NCBI RefSeq assembly: GCF_003418935.1 | Contig: NZ_QVMT01000007.1 | Coordinates: forward strand, 124,001-188,000 | From: Emticicia sp. C21 | GTDB taxonomy: Bacteria; Bacteroidota; Bacteroidia; Cytophagales; Spirosomataceae | Length of the DNA: 64,000 nucleotides | Direction of reading: 5' to 3' | Part shown: positions 55,053-63,830 of the stretch, in pieces | Numbering within the stretch: the stretch's first letter is position 1 | Layout of the letters: each line of letters opens with the position of its first letter | Position numbers and translations under genes: made by a program | The notes under the pieces: generated by a model | Told to the model about the DNA's origin: nothing | The model's input: only the letters and a program-made list of their open reading frames with translations | Databases searched by the model: none

Positions 55053-56672
55053 ATGCAGCCAGACGACGAAATAAAGAAAAAACTGTCAGAAATGTTTAAG
55101 GACTTTGAATCGGAGCCCAAGGAAGAATCATGGGACAAGATTCTTGCGTCTATGCCACTCTCACAGATGTTTCAGGATTTCGAAGCTGAACCACAGGATG
55201 AATCGTGGGAAAAAATCCGTGCAGGTATTGACCTTAGCCAAAAAATGAAGGAGTACGAGCCTGAGCCACAGGAAGACTCATGGGATAAGATTCGTGCAGG
55301 TGTTGATCTGGCTCAGAAATTCAAAGATTACGAACCAGAGCCGCAAGCCATTAGCTGGCTGAAAATACAAGAGGCTATTCAGCCTAAAAAACGCCGTCGT
55401 GGCATCATCATTCCGCTCTTCTATCGTGTGGGTATAGCTGCAGGACTTGTACTATTGTTGGGTAGTTTATGGTGGTTGTTGAATAGCAAAGAGAATGCAG
55501 GCATGACTGCTGTTAATTCTGACAATAAAAAACCTACTACTGCAAGTCAACCGATAAGTACTAAAGCAGGAGATACAGCGAATATGCAAAAAAGACAAAC
55601 ACAAGAAACCCAATCAGCGGAAAAACCTGGTGAAAAGCAGATACCATTATTACAGTCTACTTCTAATGAAAATGTAGTTGCTAATACTACAAATTCCAAA
55701 ACAGATAAAAGTAACTTATCTAATAAAAACATTAGTATTGGAGATAAGAAAGCCACAAAAGGGCAAAGAAGAGTAGTGAACAATAATCAAGGATCTTTTA
55801 TAGCGAACAATAAACCTAATCGTAAAAACAACCAGGATTCAGGTGTGAAACCTCCTGTTTCGAATAAAGAAGAAATCACCTCGGAAGCTAATAATGAAAA
55901 TGAGATACTAGCTAATAATAATTCTGAAAATAATACAGCCGAAGAGTTAAAATTAGAACAATTATCAGGCAAAGAATTTAAACCAAAAGCGATTCGCAAA
56001 CCTTTTAGTGCCATTGCTTATAATGCAGAACGACCTTATCAGGTAGAAGAACCAGAACAAAGAGTGCATCGGAAGATTAACTTTACTGCTAGTCTGATGC
56101 CTTTGCAAACTTATCAGGCGTTTACGATCTTGCCTCAAACGAACACTTATATTCAACAGGTTGGTCGATTGGATGCCATTGATAACCAAAGATTAGGTAT
56201 TCAAGTGAGAACGGGTGCCATGAAGCCACTGTCAGAGCGCTTTGCTATGGGAATTTCAGGAACTTATACAGGCCTGCAACAATGGGCGAATTATGAGATA
56301 AACAGTGGCGACTACGAAGTGCAAACAGCCGATAATGGTTCTTATACTTTGGTAGGTATTGGCGAGCAGGTAGCGCAAAAACAATTCATGCAGACTTTAG
56401 GCTTGAAGTTAGATAATGCTTACCTCATTAGCCGGAAAAAAACCAGTGTATATGCCATAGGTGGTGCAGAGGCCGTACATGTGCTTAATAACAAAGACTT
56501 TGGTTACTATGTCAATGCTTCTGTAGGTGTGTCTTACCCCATCAAAGGTGGAAAATCACTCTGGATTGAACCTACATTCAGATATAGCCTTTCTCAATCA
56601 TTCGATGCTAATAATTATCTGAAGATACGCCCTTATAATATCGGGCTTAACCTGCGCATCAATTTCATTTAA
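55053..56672 (+). CDS. Membrane protein with four N-terminal 25-residue repeats, possible anti-sigma partner
   Basis: A 539-residue protein. Residues 14-113 are four 25-residue repeats (pattern: F-x-[DE]-[FY]-E-x-E-P-[KQ]-x-x-SW-x-KI). A single membrane helix follows at about 120-142 (VGIAAGLVLLLGSLWWLL), then an Asn/Lys/Glu-rich linker at about 150-300 and a C-terminal region with beta-strands resembling an outer-membrane barrel (ISGTYTGLQQWANYEI, YNIGLNLRINFI). It directly follows the ECF sigma gene, so the cytoplasmic repeats may bind the sigma factor (inference). This layout, cytoplasm to outer membrane, is seen in other Bacteroidota sigma-linked proteins. Confidence 0.7.
   Translation: MQPDDEIKKKLSEMFKDFESEPKEESWDKILASMPLSQMFQDFEAEPQDESWEKIRAGIDLSQKMKEYEPEPQEDSWDKIRAGVDLAQKFKDYEPEPQAISWLKIQEAIQPKKRRRGIIIPLFYRVGIAAGLVLLLGSLWWLLNSKENAGMTAVNSDNKKPTTASQPISTKAGDTANMQKRQTQETQSAEKPGEKQIPLLQSTSNENVVANTTNSKTDKSNLSNKNISIGDKKATKGQRRVVNNNQGSFIANNKPNRKNNQDSGVKPPVSNKEEITSEANNENEILANNNSENNTAEELKLEQLSGKEFKPKAIRKPFSAIAYNAERPYQVEEPEQRVHRKINFTASLMPLQTYQAFTILPQTNTYIQQVGRLDAIDNQRLGIQVRTGAMKPLSERFAMGISGTYTGLQQWANYEINSGDYEVQTADNGSYTLVGIGEQVAQKQFMQTLGLKLDNAYLISRKKTSVYAIGGAEAVHVLNNKDFGYYVNASVGVSYPIKGGKSLWIEPTFRYSLSQSFDANNYLKIRPYNIGLNLRINFI
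55092..55391 (+). repeat. Four in-frame 75-bp repeats coding 25-residue units
   Basis: The repeats are exactly 75 bases each and encode units that share SW-x-KI and the acidic-Pro core. They differ in many synonymous and some coding positions, so the expansion is not very recent. Confidence 0.8.
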
Positions 56673-56748
56673 TAATGAACTGCTAATCTTTGCAATTCTC
56701 TTAAAAATCATTTCATTTGCACCATCAATAGATTTAAACGATAACGCA

Positions 56749-57198
56749 ATGAAACTGAGAATTTTTCTGATAATATTACTCTTGTTAGTCTTAGGAATAT
56801 TTTATTATTTGACAGCCGGATATTATTCAAAAGGAGAAAGAGCCGGGACTATCTCAAAACTCAGTGAGCGTGGATATGTTTTTAAAACATTTGAAGGGGT
56901 TCTGAATGAGGGAGGATACTCGGGCGAGACAGGTACACTTACCCCAAGATATTGGGATTTTTCATGTAAGTTAGATTCTGTTACACCTAAGTTGCAAAAA
57001 GCTTTAAAAACAGGAGAACGTGTAACGCTAAAATTTCGAGAGAAGTTTTTCCGCTTTCCCTGGAATGGTGATACCAAATATTTTATAGTTGATGTTGAAT
57101 TCTTAGAACAACCACAGCTACCAACTAATCTGCCACTACCGCAACCACAGCAGCAAGTGGTACCGGCAGATTCAGCCAAATCTGATTCGACATTATAA
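56749..57198 (+). CDS. Small membrane-anchored protein of unknown function
   Basis: A 149-residue protein with an N-terminal helix (IFLIILLLLVLGIFYYLTAG), a soluble beta-rich part (SERGYVFKTFEGVLNEGGYS, WDFSCKLDS) and a Pro/Gln-rich tail. Similar Bacteroidota proteins are sometimes mis-annotated as 6-phosphogluconate dehydrogenase; there is no dinucleotide-binding motif here. It lies 76 bases after the sigma-linked membrane protein gene. Confidence 0.7.
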   Translation: MKLRIFLIILLLLVLGIFYYLTAGYYSKGERAGTISKLSERGYVFKTFEGVLNEGGYSGETGTLTPRYWDFSCKLDSVTPKLQKALKTGERVTLKFREKFFRFPWNGDTKYFIVDVEFLEQPQLPTNLPLPQPQQQVVPADSAKSDSTL

Positions 57199-57204
57199 CC
57201 CCCA

Positions 57205-57334
57205 CCCCTAAAGGAGAGTTGCTTACGCACTATTTTTTGTGGAACACGAAACAGAAGCGTGTTAGGCAAAGATATTTTAGGAAATAAGAAAATCAGCTAA
57301 ATGAAAGCGTGCGTAAGCAGCTCGCCTTTAGAGG
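57205..57334. repeat. Long imperfect inverted repeat containing the CCCCTAAAGGAGAGTT element
   Basis: The arm at 57207-57230 (CCTAAAGGAGAGTTGCTTAC plus GCAC) is complementary to 57309-57334 apart from a few mismatches. Its left end carries the 16-base word also found at 62805-62820. It lies between convergent genes and may act as a bidirectional terminator or be a repeat-family member. Confidence 0.6.
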
Positions 57335-57373
57335 CGATCTGCCGCTGCGTTCGAGGGCAGTTGCTGCGCGTTG

Positions 57374-60070
57374 TTACTCCGTCTTCAAACTCTTCACCGG
57401 ATTCACCAAAGCGGCTTTGATAGTCTGGTAACTGACCGTCAGTACAGCAATAGAAATTGCTAACATTCCTGCTAAAATAAAAATCCACCAGGATAAATCT
57501 ATTCTGTAAGCAAAGTCATGTAGCCATTGGCTCATCACATAACCGGCAACAGGCGAAGCAATCAGAATCGAAATCAGAATTAGCTTAAGGAAATTCGCCA
57601 ATAATAAGGAAACAATACTACTAATAGAAGCTCCTAACACTTTTCGGACACCTATTTCCTTGGTGCGTTGATGGGTTGCAAAAGCAGCTAAACCAAATAA
57701 ACCCAGACAGGAAATAAATATTGCCAGACCTGCAAAAATTCCAAATAGTTGCCCGATTCTTTGTTCGGCTTGATACATGCTATTAAATCTTTCATCCAAG
57801 AAAGAATACACAAAAGGATTGTCAGTCTGCCCTTTCCACAATTTTTCAATATTATAGAGCAAAGTTGGTATATCGTCAGTCTTTATGCGTAAAGCCAATT
57901 GAGCATTATCTCCTCCGTAAAACATTATTAAAGGAGCAATATTCTGGTGCATAGTTTCAAAATGAAAATCTTTGATTACACCAACAATGGTATATTTCTT
58001 TTTACTTCCATCTGAGCCGTCTCCTGTCAGAGAAACTTGTTCACCAATCGGGTTCTTAAACCCATAGGCCTTAGCAGCCGCTTCATTTATTAGAATAGCC
58101 GAATTATCTGTAGGAAATGTCTTCGAAAAATTTCGTCCCTGTGCTATTTTCATTCCTAGTGTAGGCAAATAATCTTCGTCGATATAATAGCTTTTAGTGC
58201 GGTGAGTAACGATGCGTTCTCCATTCTTTACCTGTACTCCATCCACACTTTTACGGGAGATACCAGCCGGTAAAAATCCTGCTAACGATACTCTGACAAC
58301 CGGAGATAGTTTAGCCAATTCATTTTTAAAAGCGTTTACCTTCTCTCCTAAAACCTGCGTTTCGTGCAGGACTAATACCTGTTCTTTGTCAAAACCCACT
58401 TTCTTATTCTGCATAAATTTTAATTGCTGATTGGCAACGATAGTAGCTATAATAATACCAATCGATATAGCAAACTGACCTGTAACTAAGGTATTACGCA
58501 GCCAACCACTCCGGAAGCCGGCTTGAACTTTTCCCTTAAGAACCGTAATAGGCTTAAACGATGATAGTACAAAAGCCGGATAGCTACCTGCTAATAAGCC
58601 AATTGCTAAACATCCGATGATAGTTCCTCCTAATACGCGGCAATTGAAAATTGAGCTTAGGGTGAAGACTTTTCCGGTTAAATCATTAAAGTTGGGCAAC
58701 AGCAAAATAACTAATCCAAACGCAAGTAGTAATGCCAGAAAAGTCACCAAAACAGATTCTGTCAGAAACTGCCCAACTAACTGTGTTTGAACAGAACCTA
58801 AAACCTTACGTATACCTACTTCTTTAGAACGCCCTGCTGAGCCTGCCGTAGATAGATTCATGAAGTTAACACAAGCCAGAAGCAAAATAAAGAACGCGAT
58901 TACTGAAAAAATATACACATATTTTATATCGCTATTGGCTTCTATCTCATCATCCAGATTAGAGTACAAATGAATATCCGTTACTCTCTGAAAAGGGAAC
59001 CCAAATTGATTACCTTTTTTCAGAAATTCAGCAAAGCTCAACCCAAAAAACTCCTTGATTTCTGTAGAAACATATTTATTAACTAATGCCTCACTTTGGG
59101 CCTCTAATTGCTTGATAGAATAACCCTCCCGAAGTACCACATAAGTATGTGCGCCACTGGCTAACCATTTTGTACCTCCGTTGACAGACTTAAAAGAGCC
59201 TAGCATATCGTAATGAAAATGCGTATTGGAGGGAATATCTTCACAGACGCCTGTTACCTGAAAAAGGCCCAGGTTACCCATCGTGAGGGTTTTGCCGATG
59301 GGGTCAGCCATGCCAAAATATTTTCTGGCGGTTGTTTCTGTTAATACTACTGTTTTAGGGTCTATCAATGCTTTTGCAGGGTTACCCTTGACCATTCGAA
59401 TAGAGAAAAACGAAAAGAAATTCGGTTCAGCAAATGCTACCTTTTCTTCCTTGAAAACATCTTTGCCATTTTTAACAAGCAAACCACCATCATTGCGAAT
59501 ACGGGTCATAGCCTCAATACCCGGGAAGTCTCGTAATAAAGCCTCCCCTGCCGGTTCAGAAGTATAAGCCAGCTTAATTTTTTTTTCGTCCATTCTTCCA
59601 TGCAAGGTCATTCTATACATCCGGTCTGAATGGGCGTGGTAGCGGTCATAGCTTAGTTCGTGCGTTACAAAAAGGACAATCAACAGGCATGAGGCCATTC
59701 CTACAGCTAATCCAAGAATATTGATAGCCGTAAAACCTTTGTGCCGCAATAAATTGCGAAAAGCGATGGTCAGATAGTTTGACAACATGTCTTTAAATGA
59801 TGGATTAGAATTTTGGTTGTAATAGCTATTAGTCTTTCTTCTTCTGAAAAAAAAGGGTGTCAGGCAATGCAGTGCCGACCATATATATTCTCGACGGGCG
59901 CGCTTCAAACCTATTTGAACTACTCGTTTTTGAAAGTGCTCATATAAGTCTCCCTGTATATATTCTAACAGATGAGGCGCAACAAACCACTCCAATAATC
60001 TGTCAACCCATCGGGGAGGTTCTTGTGGATAGGACTGGTGGTCTGATAAATGTTCTCGTTGCTTTTTCAT
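57374..60070 (-). CDS. FtsX/MacB-type ABC permease with N-terminal prefix domain
   Basis: An 898-residue permease. Residues 1-75 are a 'permease prefix' domain (PPRWVDRLLEWFVAPHLLEY). Then come two MacB-periplasmic-core plus FtsX modules: a first membrane helix near 105-130, a large periplasmic part, three helices near 380-500, a second periplasmic part and three final helices. The segments GRSKEVGIRKVLGS and QRTKEIGVRKVLGA mark the FtsX repeats. No ATPase gene is adjacent, as is usual for this Bacteroidota type. Controlled by the PadR gene directly upstream (17-base gap). Confidence 0.9.
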   Translation of the reverse strand: MKKQREHLSDHQSYPQEPPRWVDRLLEWFVAPHLLEYIQGDLYEHFQKRVVQIGLKRARREYIWSALHCLTPFFFRRRKTNSYYNQNSNPSFKDMLSNYLTIAFRNLLRHKGFTAINILGLAVGMASCLLIVLFVTHELSYDRYHAHSDRMYRMTLHGRMDEKKIKLAYTSEPAGEALLRDFPGIEAMTRIRNDGGLLVKNGKDVFKEEKVAFAEPNFFSFFSIRMVKGNPAKALIDPKTVVLTETTARKYFGMADPIGKTLTMGNLGLFQVTGVCEDIPSNTHFHYDMLGSFKSVNGGTKWLASGAHTYVVLREGYSIKQLEAQSEALVNKYVSTEIKEFFGLSFAEFLKKGNQFGFPFQRVTDIHLYSNLDDEIEANSDIKYVYIFSVIAFFILLLACVNFMNLSTAGSAGRSKEVGIRKVLGSVQTQLVGQFLTESVLVTFLALLLAFGLVILLLPNFNDLTGKVFTLSSIFNCRVLGGTIIGCLAIGLLAGSYPAFVLSSFKPITVLKGKVQAGFRSGWLRNTLVTGQFAISIGIIIATIVANQQLKFMQNKKVGFDKEQVLVLHETQVLGEKVNAFKNELAKLSPVVRVSLAGFLPAGISRKSVDGVQVKNGERIVTHRTKSYYIDEDYLPTLGMKIAQGRNFSKTFPTDNSAILINEAAAKAYGFKNPIGEQVSLTGDGSDGSKKKYTIVGVIKDFHFETMHQNIAPLIMFYGGDNAQLALRIKTDDIPTLLYNIEKLWKGQTDNPFVYSFLDERFNSMYQAEQRIGQLFGIFAGLAIFISCLGLFGLAAFATHQRTKEIGVRKVLGASISSIVSLLLANFLKLILISILIASPVAGYVMSQWLHDFAYRIDLSWWIFILAGMLAISIAVLTVSYQTIKAALVNPVKSLKTE

Positions 60071-60087
60071 AGGAGTTGTGTTAATGG

Positions 60088-60438
60088 TTAGGACAAATCC
60101 AGTTTAGCTAAAAGCGGGCGTTTGCTTTCAGGAATGGACTGCCAGAGTCGGCTGCGTGTTTCTTGTATTTCCCGTAATGCTTGTCCACCCGCAGCAGTTA
60201 AAGCAAACAGGCGCTTGCTCCTCCCTCCCCTCTGTGCTGTAGCCCCTCCTACCGATGAAGATAGAAAACCTTTTTCTTCTAATCGGTAAAGGGTTGTATG
60301 CACTGCGCTGATGGTAAAGTCCCGGCCAGTCTGCTCTTGTAATTGTTCCAGCACAGGTACACCATACACTTCTTCAGTGCTGGCCGCAACTACCAGAAGC
60401 ACCAGTTCTTCTAACTCTCCCAGTATCGTTTTTTTCAT
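60088..60438 (-). CDS. PadR family transcriptional regulator
   Basis: A 116-residue winged-helix protein. The DNA-binding part shows GVPVLEQLQEQTGRDFTI followed by SAVHTTLYRLEEKGFLSS, the classic PadR recognition helix and wing, and a short C-terminal dimer helix (subfamily 2 size). It is co-transcribed with the prefix-domain permease and probably represses the pair. A palindrome at 60464-60475 is the likely operator. Confidence 0.9.
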   Translation of the reverse strand: MKKTILGELEELVLLVVAASTEEVYGVPVLEQLQEQTGRDFTISAVHTTLYRLEEKGFLSSSVGGATAQRGGRSKRLFALTAAGGQALREIQETRSRLWQSIPESKRPLLAKLDLS

Positions 60439-60463
60439 AGAAATTTATAAATGATTGATTAGA

Positions 60464-60475
60464 TACAATATTGTA
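60464..60475. promoter_or_regulatory. Possible PadR operator
   Basis: TACAATATTGTA is a perfect 12-base palindrome 26 bases upstream of the padR start codon. PadR-type regulators bind similar palindromes in their own promoters. The match is by form and position only. Confidence 0.4.
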
Positions 60476-60611
60476 AATCAAATCACGTGCCATATCTAAA
60501 AACCATCATTTAAAGCGTCTGTGCGTACATTTCAAAGAATAAGACTGTCCAGAAACGGACAAATTATCGTCCAGAAGTGGACATAGGAGGTTAGATTCTT
60601 GAGTTCTGGTA

Positions 60612-60655
60612 TATAAACAAAAAACGAGTTACACTTATTTTGTGCAACTCGTTTT
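60612..60655 (-). terminator. Terminator of the processing-protease gene
   Basis: AAAACGAGTT at 60621-60630 and AACTCGTTTT at 60646-60655 form a perfect 10-bp stem, with CAC/GTG inside. On the minus strand it runs into TTTTTTGTTTAT. It closes the transcript of the gene that stops at 60706. Confidence 0.8.
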
Positions 60656-60662
60656 CTTTTGT

Positions 60663-60705
60663 TTCAGACGAGAATCGAACCCGTACGATTCAAAAGTCCT
60701 TTATG
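60663..60705 (-). other. tRNA T-arm-like fragment
   Basis: The minus strand reads ACGGG-TTCGATT-CTCGT followed by CTGAAAC: a five-base-pair T stem (one G-U) with a canonical T loop, then a 7-base acceptor-like strand. No matching D arm, anticodon arm or 5' acceptor strand is found upstream, where the protease gene ends. It is therefore a fragment or a chance match, not a working tRNA. Confidence 0.35.
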
Positions 60706-62781
60706 TTATTTATTACTGATTAAATCGCAAAGGATTCTTTCAGATTCGCTTAATATTAGATCTCTGTCTTTACCGTCTTTTTCTCCGGTACTCAACTTGT
60801 TAACGGCACTTCTGTGTTTCTCGTTTTCATCTCTTTCCTGTTTGCGTTTCGCTTCGTTTAAAGAAACCACAGTGATGTCTTTTGTCTTACGGTATTCGGC
60901 CAGATCTGCTACCAATTGTTTCATAGCAGGGTCAGAGTTTAAACGCTCATTATATTTCTCTTGTAACTTAGCGATAACTTTCTCGTTGATAATATTAGTT
61001 TTCTCGTAAGTCGAAGTATTAATCTGGTCGAATGGTAAAGCCGTTGGCTGAGAGCTTTCTCCCATTTCTTCCGGGTCAAAAGGACTTGGAAGAACAATAT
61101 CAGCTGATACTCCTTTACGTTGTGTACTATTACCAGTTACACGGTAGAATTTCTCAGTAGTTAATTTCAACTGACCGTATTTTTCTTTCTGATCAAAACC
61201 TACATTAGCTGATGCTTTTTTATCTGTAGAAGCAGTACGTGGCGACAATAAGAACTGGTCCAAATCAACCAATTGTTGAACAGTACCTTTACCAAAAGAT
61301 TTTTCACCTACAATTAACCCACGTTTATAATCCTGAATAGCACCTGCAAAAATCTCTGATGCCGAAGCACTGAAACGGTTCTGAAGAATTACTAATGGAC
61401 CATTATAAACCAGTTCCGGGTCAGTATCGCTTTCTACATCTACTCCCCCATTATTATCACGGCGTTGTACTACCGGGCCTTTGTTAATGAACAAACCTGT
61501 CAGATTAATCGCTTCTGTCAACGAACCACCGCCATTGTTTCTCAAATCAATTACAACACCCTCTACACCTTTGGCTTTAAAATCGTCCAGGAATCTTTTT
61601 ACGTCTTTGGTAGTACTTTGAAAATCTCCACCTTTACGGGCATCTTCAAAGTCCCGGTAAAACATCGGAATATCAATCACTCCCAGTTTATAGTCTTTAC
61701 CATTATGTTTAACAGGTACAACCTCACCTTTGGCAACAGCCTCTTCCAGTTTTACTTTTTCACGTACCAATCTCAATTCTTTAGTAGCAGAACCTGCAGG
61801 CGCGTCGCCCGGTAATAAACGGATACGTACCACTGTTCCTTTAGTACCTCTGATTAGCTTCACGGCATCGTCTGTCAACCAACCCACAATATCCTGCCAT
61901 GCTCCATTATCACCTTGTGATACTGCCACAATTCGGTCGTTTTTCACGGCTTTACCATCTTTAAACAATGGTCCACCTGGAATCACCTCTGCAATAGTTA
62001 CATAGTCACCCTCATTTTTCAAAGAAGCACCAATACCTTCTACCGACTGGCTCATTTCAATATTAAATTGTGCCGCCGTACTTGGAATCATATAGTTGGT
62101 ATGCGGGTCAATACTTTCAGAGAATGAGTTCATGAAAGATTGGAATACATCTTCTGAACGCCATTTAGCAATTCTCGACTCCCAGCGTTTGTAACGGTCT
62201 TTCAGGGTGGCTGTAATAGCGCTGTCTTTACTTCCACTCAATTTCAAATCTAATACCTGACTTTTTACAATTTTACGCCAAACATCATCTAATTCTGCTT
62301 CTGATGTTGCCCATGGAGCTTTATCTCTGTCGGTTTCAAAAGTTTCATCACTTGCAAAATCAAAAGGCTTGTCAAGCAAAGTCATGATTTTGTCATATCG
62401 GTCTTTATATCTCTTTCTGAAAAGATTAAACACTTCAAAAGGAGCCGTCAAATCACCCTCCAATAAATCTTCGTCGATACCATAACGGTATTTTTCAAAA
62501 GACTCAACATCTGCTTTTGTAAAATAGGAATGCCCCCCATCAACATCTTTGAGGAAATTATCCCACACTTTTGAGGAAAAATTATCATCCAGTTTGAATT
62601 TTTGATAGTGATGATAACTCAAAAACTGTGTAGCAAATTGCTCCACCTGTTCTTGTGTGCGAGTAGGGATTAACTCCTTATAGCCATACGTTGGCGCGGT
62701 AGATGCCTTGGTATTCTGAGCCTTATTCTCAAAGCACCCGAAAAGCCCTGTCAGGGTGAATAGGACTAATATTTTTTTCAT
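60706..62781 (-). CDS. Carboxy-terminal processing peptidase (Prc/Tsp-like)
   Basis: A 691-residue lipoprotein (lipobox LTGLFGC) of the S41A tail-specific protease family. A helical N-terminal region (about 30-230) precedes a PDZ domain (SVEGIGASLKNEGDYVTIAE...GGPLF) and the protease core. In the core, the nucleophile Ser is in NRFSASASEI and the dyad Lys in GEKSFGKGTVQ. A C-terminal DUF3340-type tail follows, with NEAKRKQERDENE. It degrades periplasmic proteins from their C-terminus. The upstream in-frame ATG at 62793 adds four residues; MKKILVLFTL at 62781 is preferred. Confidence 0.9.
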   Translation of the reverse strand: MKKILVLFTLTGLFGCFENKAQNTKASTAPTYGYKELIPTRTQEQVEQFATQFLSYHHYQKFKLDDNFSSKVWDNFLKDVDGGHSYFTKADVESFEKYRYGIDEDLLEGDLTAPFEVFNLFRKRYKDRYDKIMTLLDKPFDFASDETFETDRDKAPWATSEAELDDVWRKIVKSQVLDLKLSGSKDSAITATLKDRYKRWESRIAKWRSEDVFQSFMNSFSESIDPHTNYMIPSTAAQFNIEMSQSVEGIGASLKNEGDYVTIAEVIPGGPLFKDGKAVKNDRIVAVSQGDNGAWQDIVGWLTDDAVKLIRGTKGTVVRIRLLPGDAPAGSATKELRLVREKVKLEEAVAKGEVVPVKHNGKDYKLGVIDIPMFYRDFEDARKGGDFQSTTKDVKRFLDDFKAKGVEGVVIDLRNNGGGSLTEAINLTGLFINKGPVVQRRDNNGGVDVESDTDPELVYNGPLVILQNRFSASASEIFAGAIQDYKRGLIVGEKSFGKGTVQQLVDLDQFLLSPRTASTDKKASANVGFDQKEKYGQLKLTTEKFYRVTGNSTQRKGVSADIVLPSPFDPEEMGESSQPTALPFDQINTSTYEKTNIINEKVIAKLQEKYNERLNSDPAMKQLVADLAEYRKTKDITVVSLNEAKRKQERDENEKHRSAVNKLSTGEKDGKDRDLILSESERILCDLISNK

Positions 62782-62804
62782 AATTTCTAGCATAATAACC
62801 CCAT

Positions 62805-62820
62805 CCCCTAAAGGAGAGTT
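62805..62820 (+). repeat. Second copy of CCCCTAAAGGAGAGTT
   Basis: Identical over 16 bases to 57205-57220, and also preceded by a C-rich stretch after AACC. It lies just upstream of the protease gene. Similar CCCCTAAAGG words are common intergenic repeats in Bacteroidota (recalled, not checked). Confidence 0.5.
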
Positions 62821-62955
62821 TTGATTTAAAATATGACAACTCTGTTAAATTATATGCCTTAAAAAGCTATTTGTAAGCGAATTACTAAATTGTTAACAAT
62901 TATCAAACCGATATAGTTGCCTATTTTATAATCTCTCTCCTACAATGCTCTTATA

Positions 62956-63699
62956 TTATTTTACTATATCTATCAACTCCAGATCAAAAATCAATACCTG
63001 ATTTGGGCCAATGCTTGGCGGACCTTGTGGACCGTAAGCTAAATTTGCCGGAATAAATACTTTCCATTTAGAACCAACCGGCATTATCTGTAATATTTCC
63101 TGCCAACCTTGTATCACCTGTGTTACACCAAACTCTGCAGGCTCACCTCTTTGTACTGAACTATCAAAAATTGTTCCATCAATCGTTGTTCCATGATAGT
63201 GTACTTTTACTTTATCAGTCGCCACAGGTTTTGCTCCTGTTCCTTCTTTTACCACCTGATATTGCAGGCCACTTGGTAAAGTTATGATTCCAGCTTTTGA
63301 TTTATTTGTAGCCAGAAATGCGTCTCCGGCTTTTTGATTCGAAGCAGCTTTTTTCATGGATTCATTCTGGAAATAGCCTTGTATATAAGCATTGGCTGCA
63401 CCTGGCTCTAAAGCTGTTTGCTTGCCACTTAATATGTCGTTAATTGCACTTGCCAACAAATCTGTATTACATTTGATATTCTGTTGTTTCAGATTGGCTC
63501 CGATATTCATCCCGATAGCATAGCTTAATGAATCTAAAGTATTTTTCATCGGGCCACTTGTATTTGCCGCAACTGATTTAGGAGCTGCTGGTTTTGCTGC
63601 TGCCGCAGGAGCCTTTTTAACTGGAGTTTTGGGAGTTTGTGCTACAGCAAATTGTGCGGTAAATAAACTAAGGGAAAGGGCCACTATAATTTTCTTCAT
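62956..63699 (-). CDS. Periplasmic FKBP-type peptidyl-prolyl isomerase
   Basis: A 247-residue protein with a signal peptide (ending FAVAQ), a Lys/Ala/Pro-rich linker (PVKKAPAAAAKPAAPK), an FKBP_N dimerisation domain (about 50-145) and an FKBP_C domain (about 150-247). The active-site segments are VHYHGTTIDGTIFDSS, VIQGWQEILQIMPVGSKWKV and the YGPQGPPSIGPNQVLIFDLE end. It catalyses prolyl isomerisation and assists folding of exported proteins, like FkpA and Mip. Monocistronic, 131 bases from the divergent ThiF-family gene. Confidence 0.92.
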   Translation of the reverse strand: MKKIIVALSLSLFTAQFAVAQTPKTPVKKAPAAAAKPAAPKSVAANTSGPMKNTLDSLSYAIGMNIGANLKQQNIKCNTDLLASAINDILSGKQTALEPGAANAYIQGYFQNESMKKAASNQKAGDAFLATNKSKAGIITLPSGLQYQVVKEGTGAKPVATDKVKVHYHGTTIDGTIFDSSVQRGEPAEFGVTQVIQGWQEILQIMPVGSKWKVFIPANLAYGPQGPPSIGPNQVLIFDLELIDIVK

Positions 63700-63830
63700 T
63701 TTTAGAAACGCTGTTTTTTAGAAATTTGTTAAGAGTAACAAATAAACGTACTTTTAGCTGAAAAATTAGACGTGTTTGAAAAAAAACTATAAAAAATATT
63801 AATTTTCCTTAAATTTTAAGAATTTTTAAC

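Noticed and set aside
56823-57269. Antisense ORF of 148 residues
   Set aside because: It mirrors the small membrane protein gene at 56749; its Ser/Gly-rich translation has no family features.
60661-60740. Complete tRNA gene
   Set aside because: Only a T arm and one acceptor strand can be formed; no D arm or anticodon arm pairs, and the region runs into the protease coding sequence.
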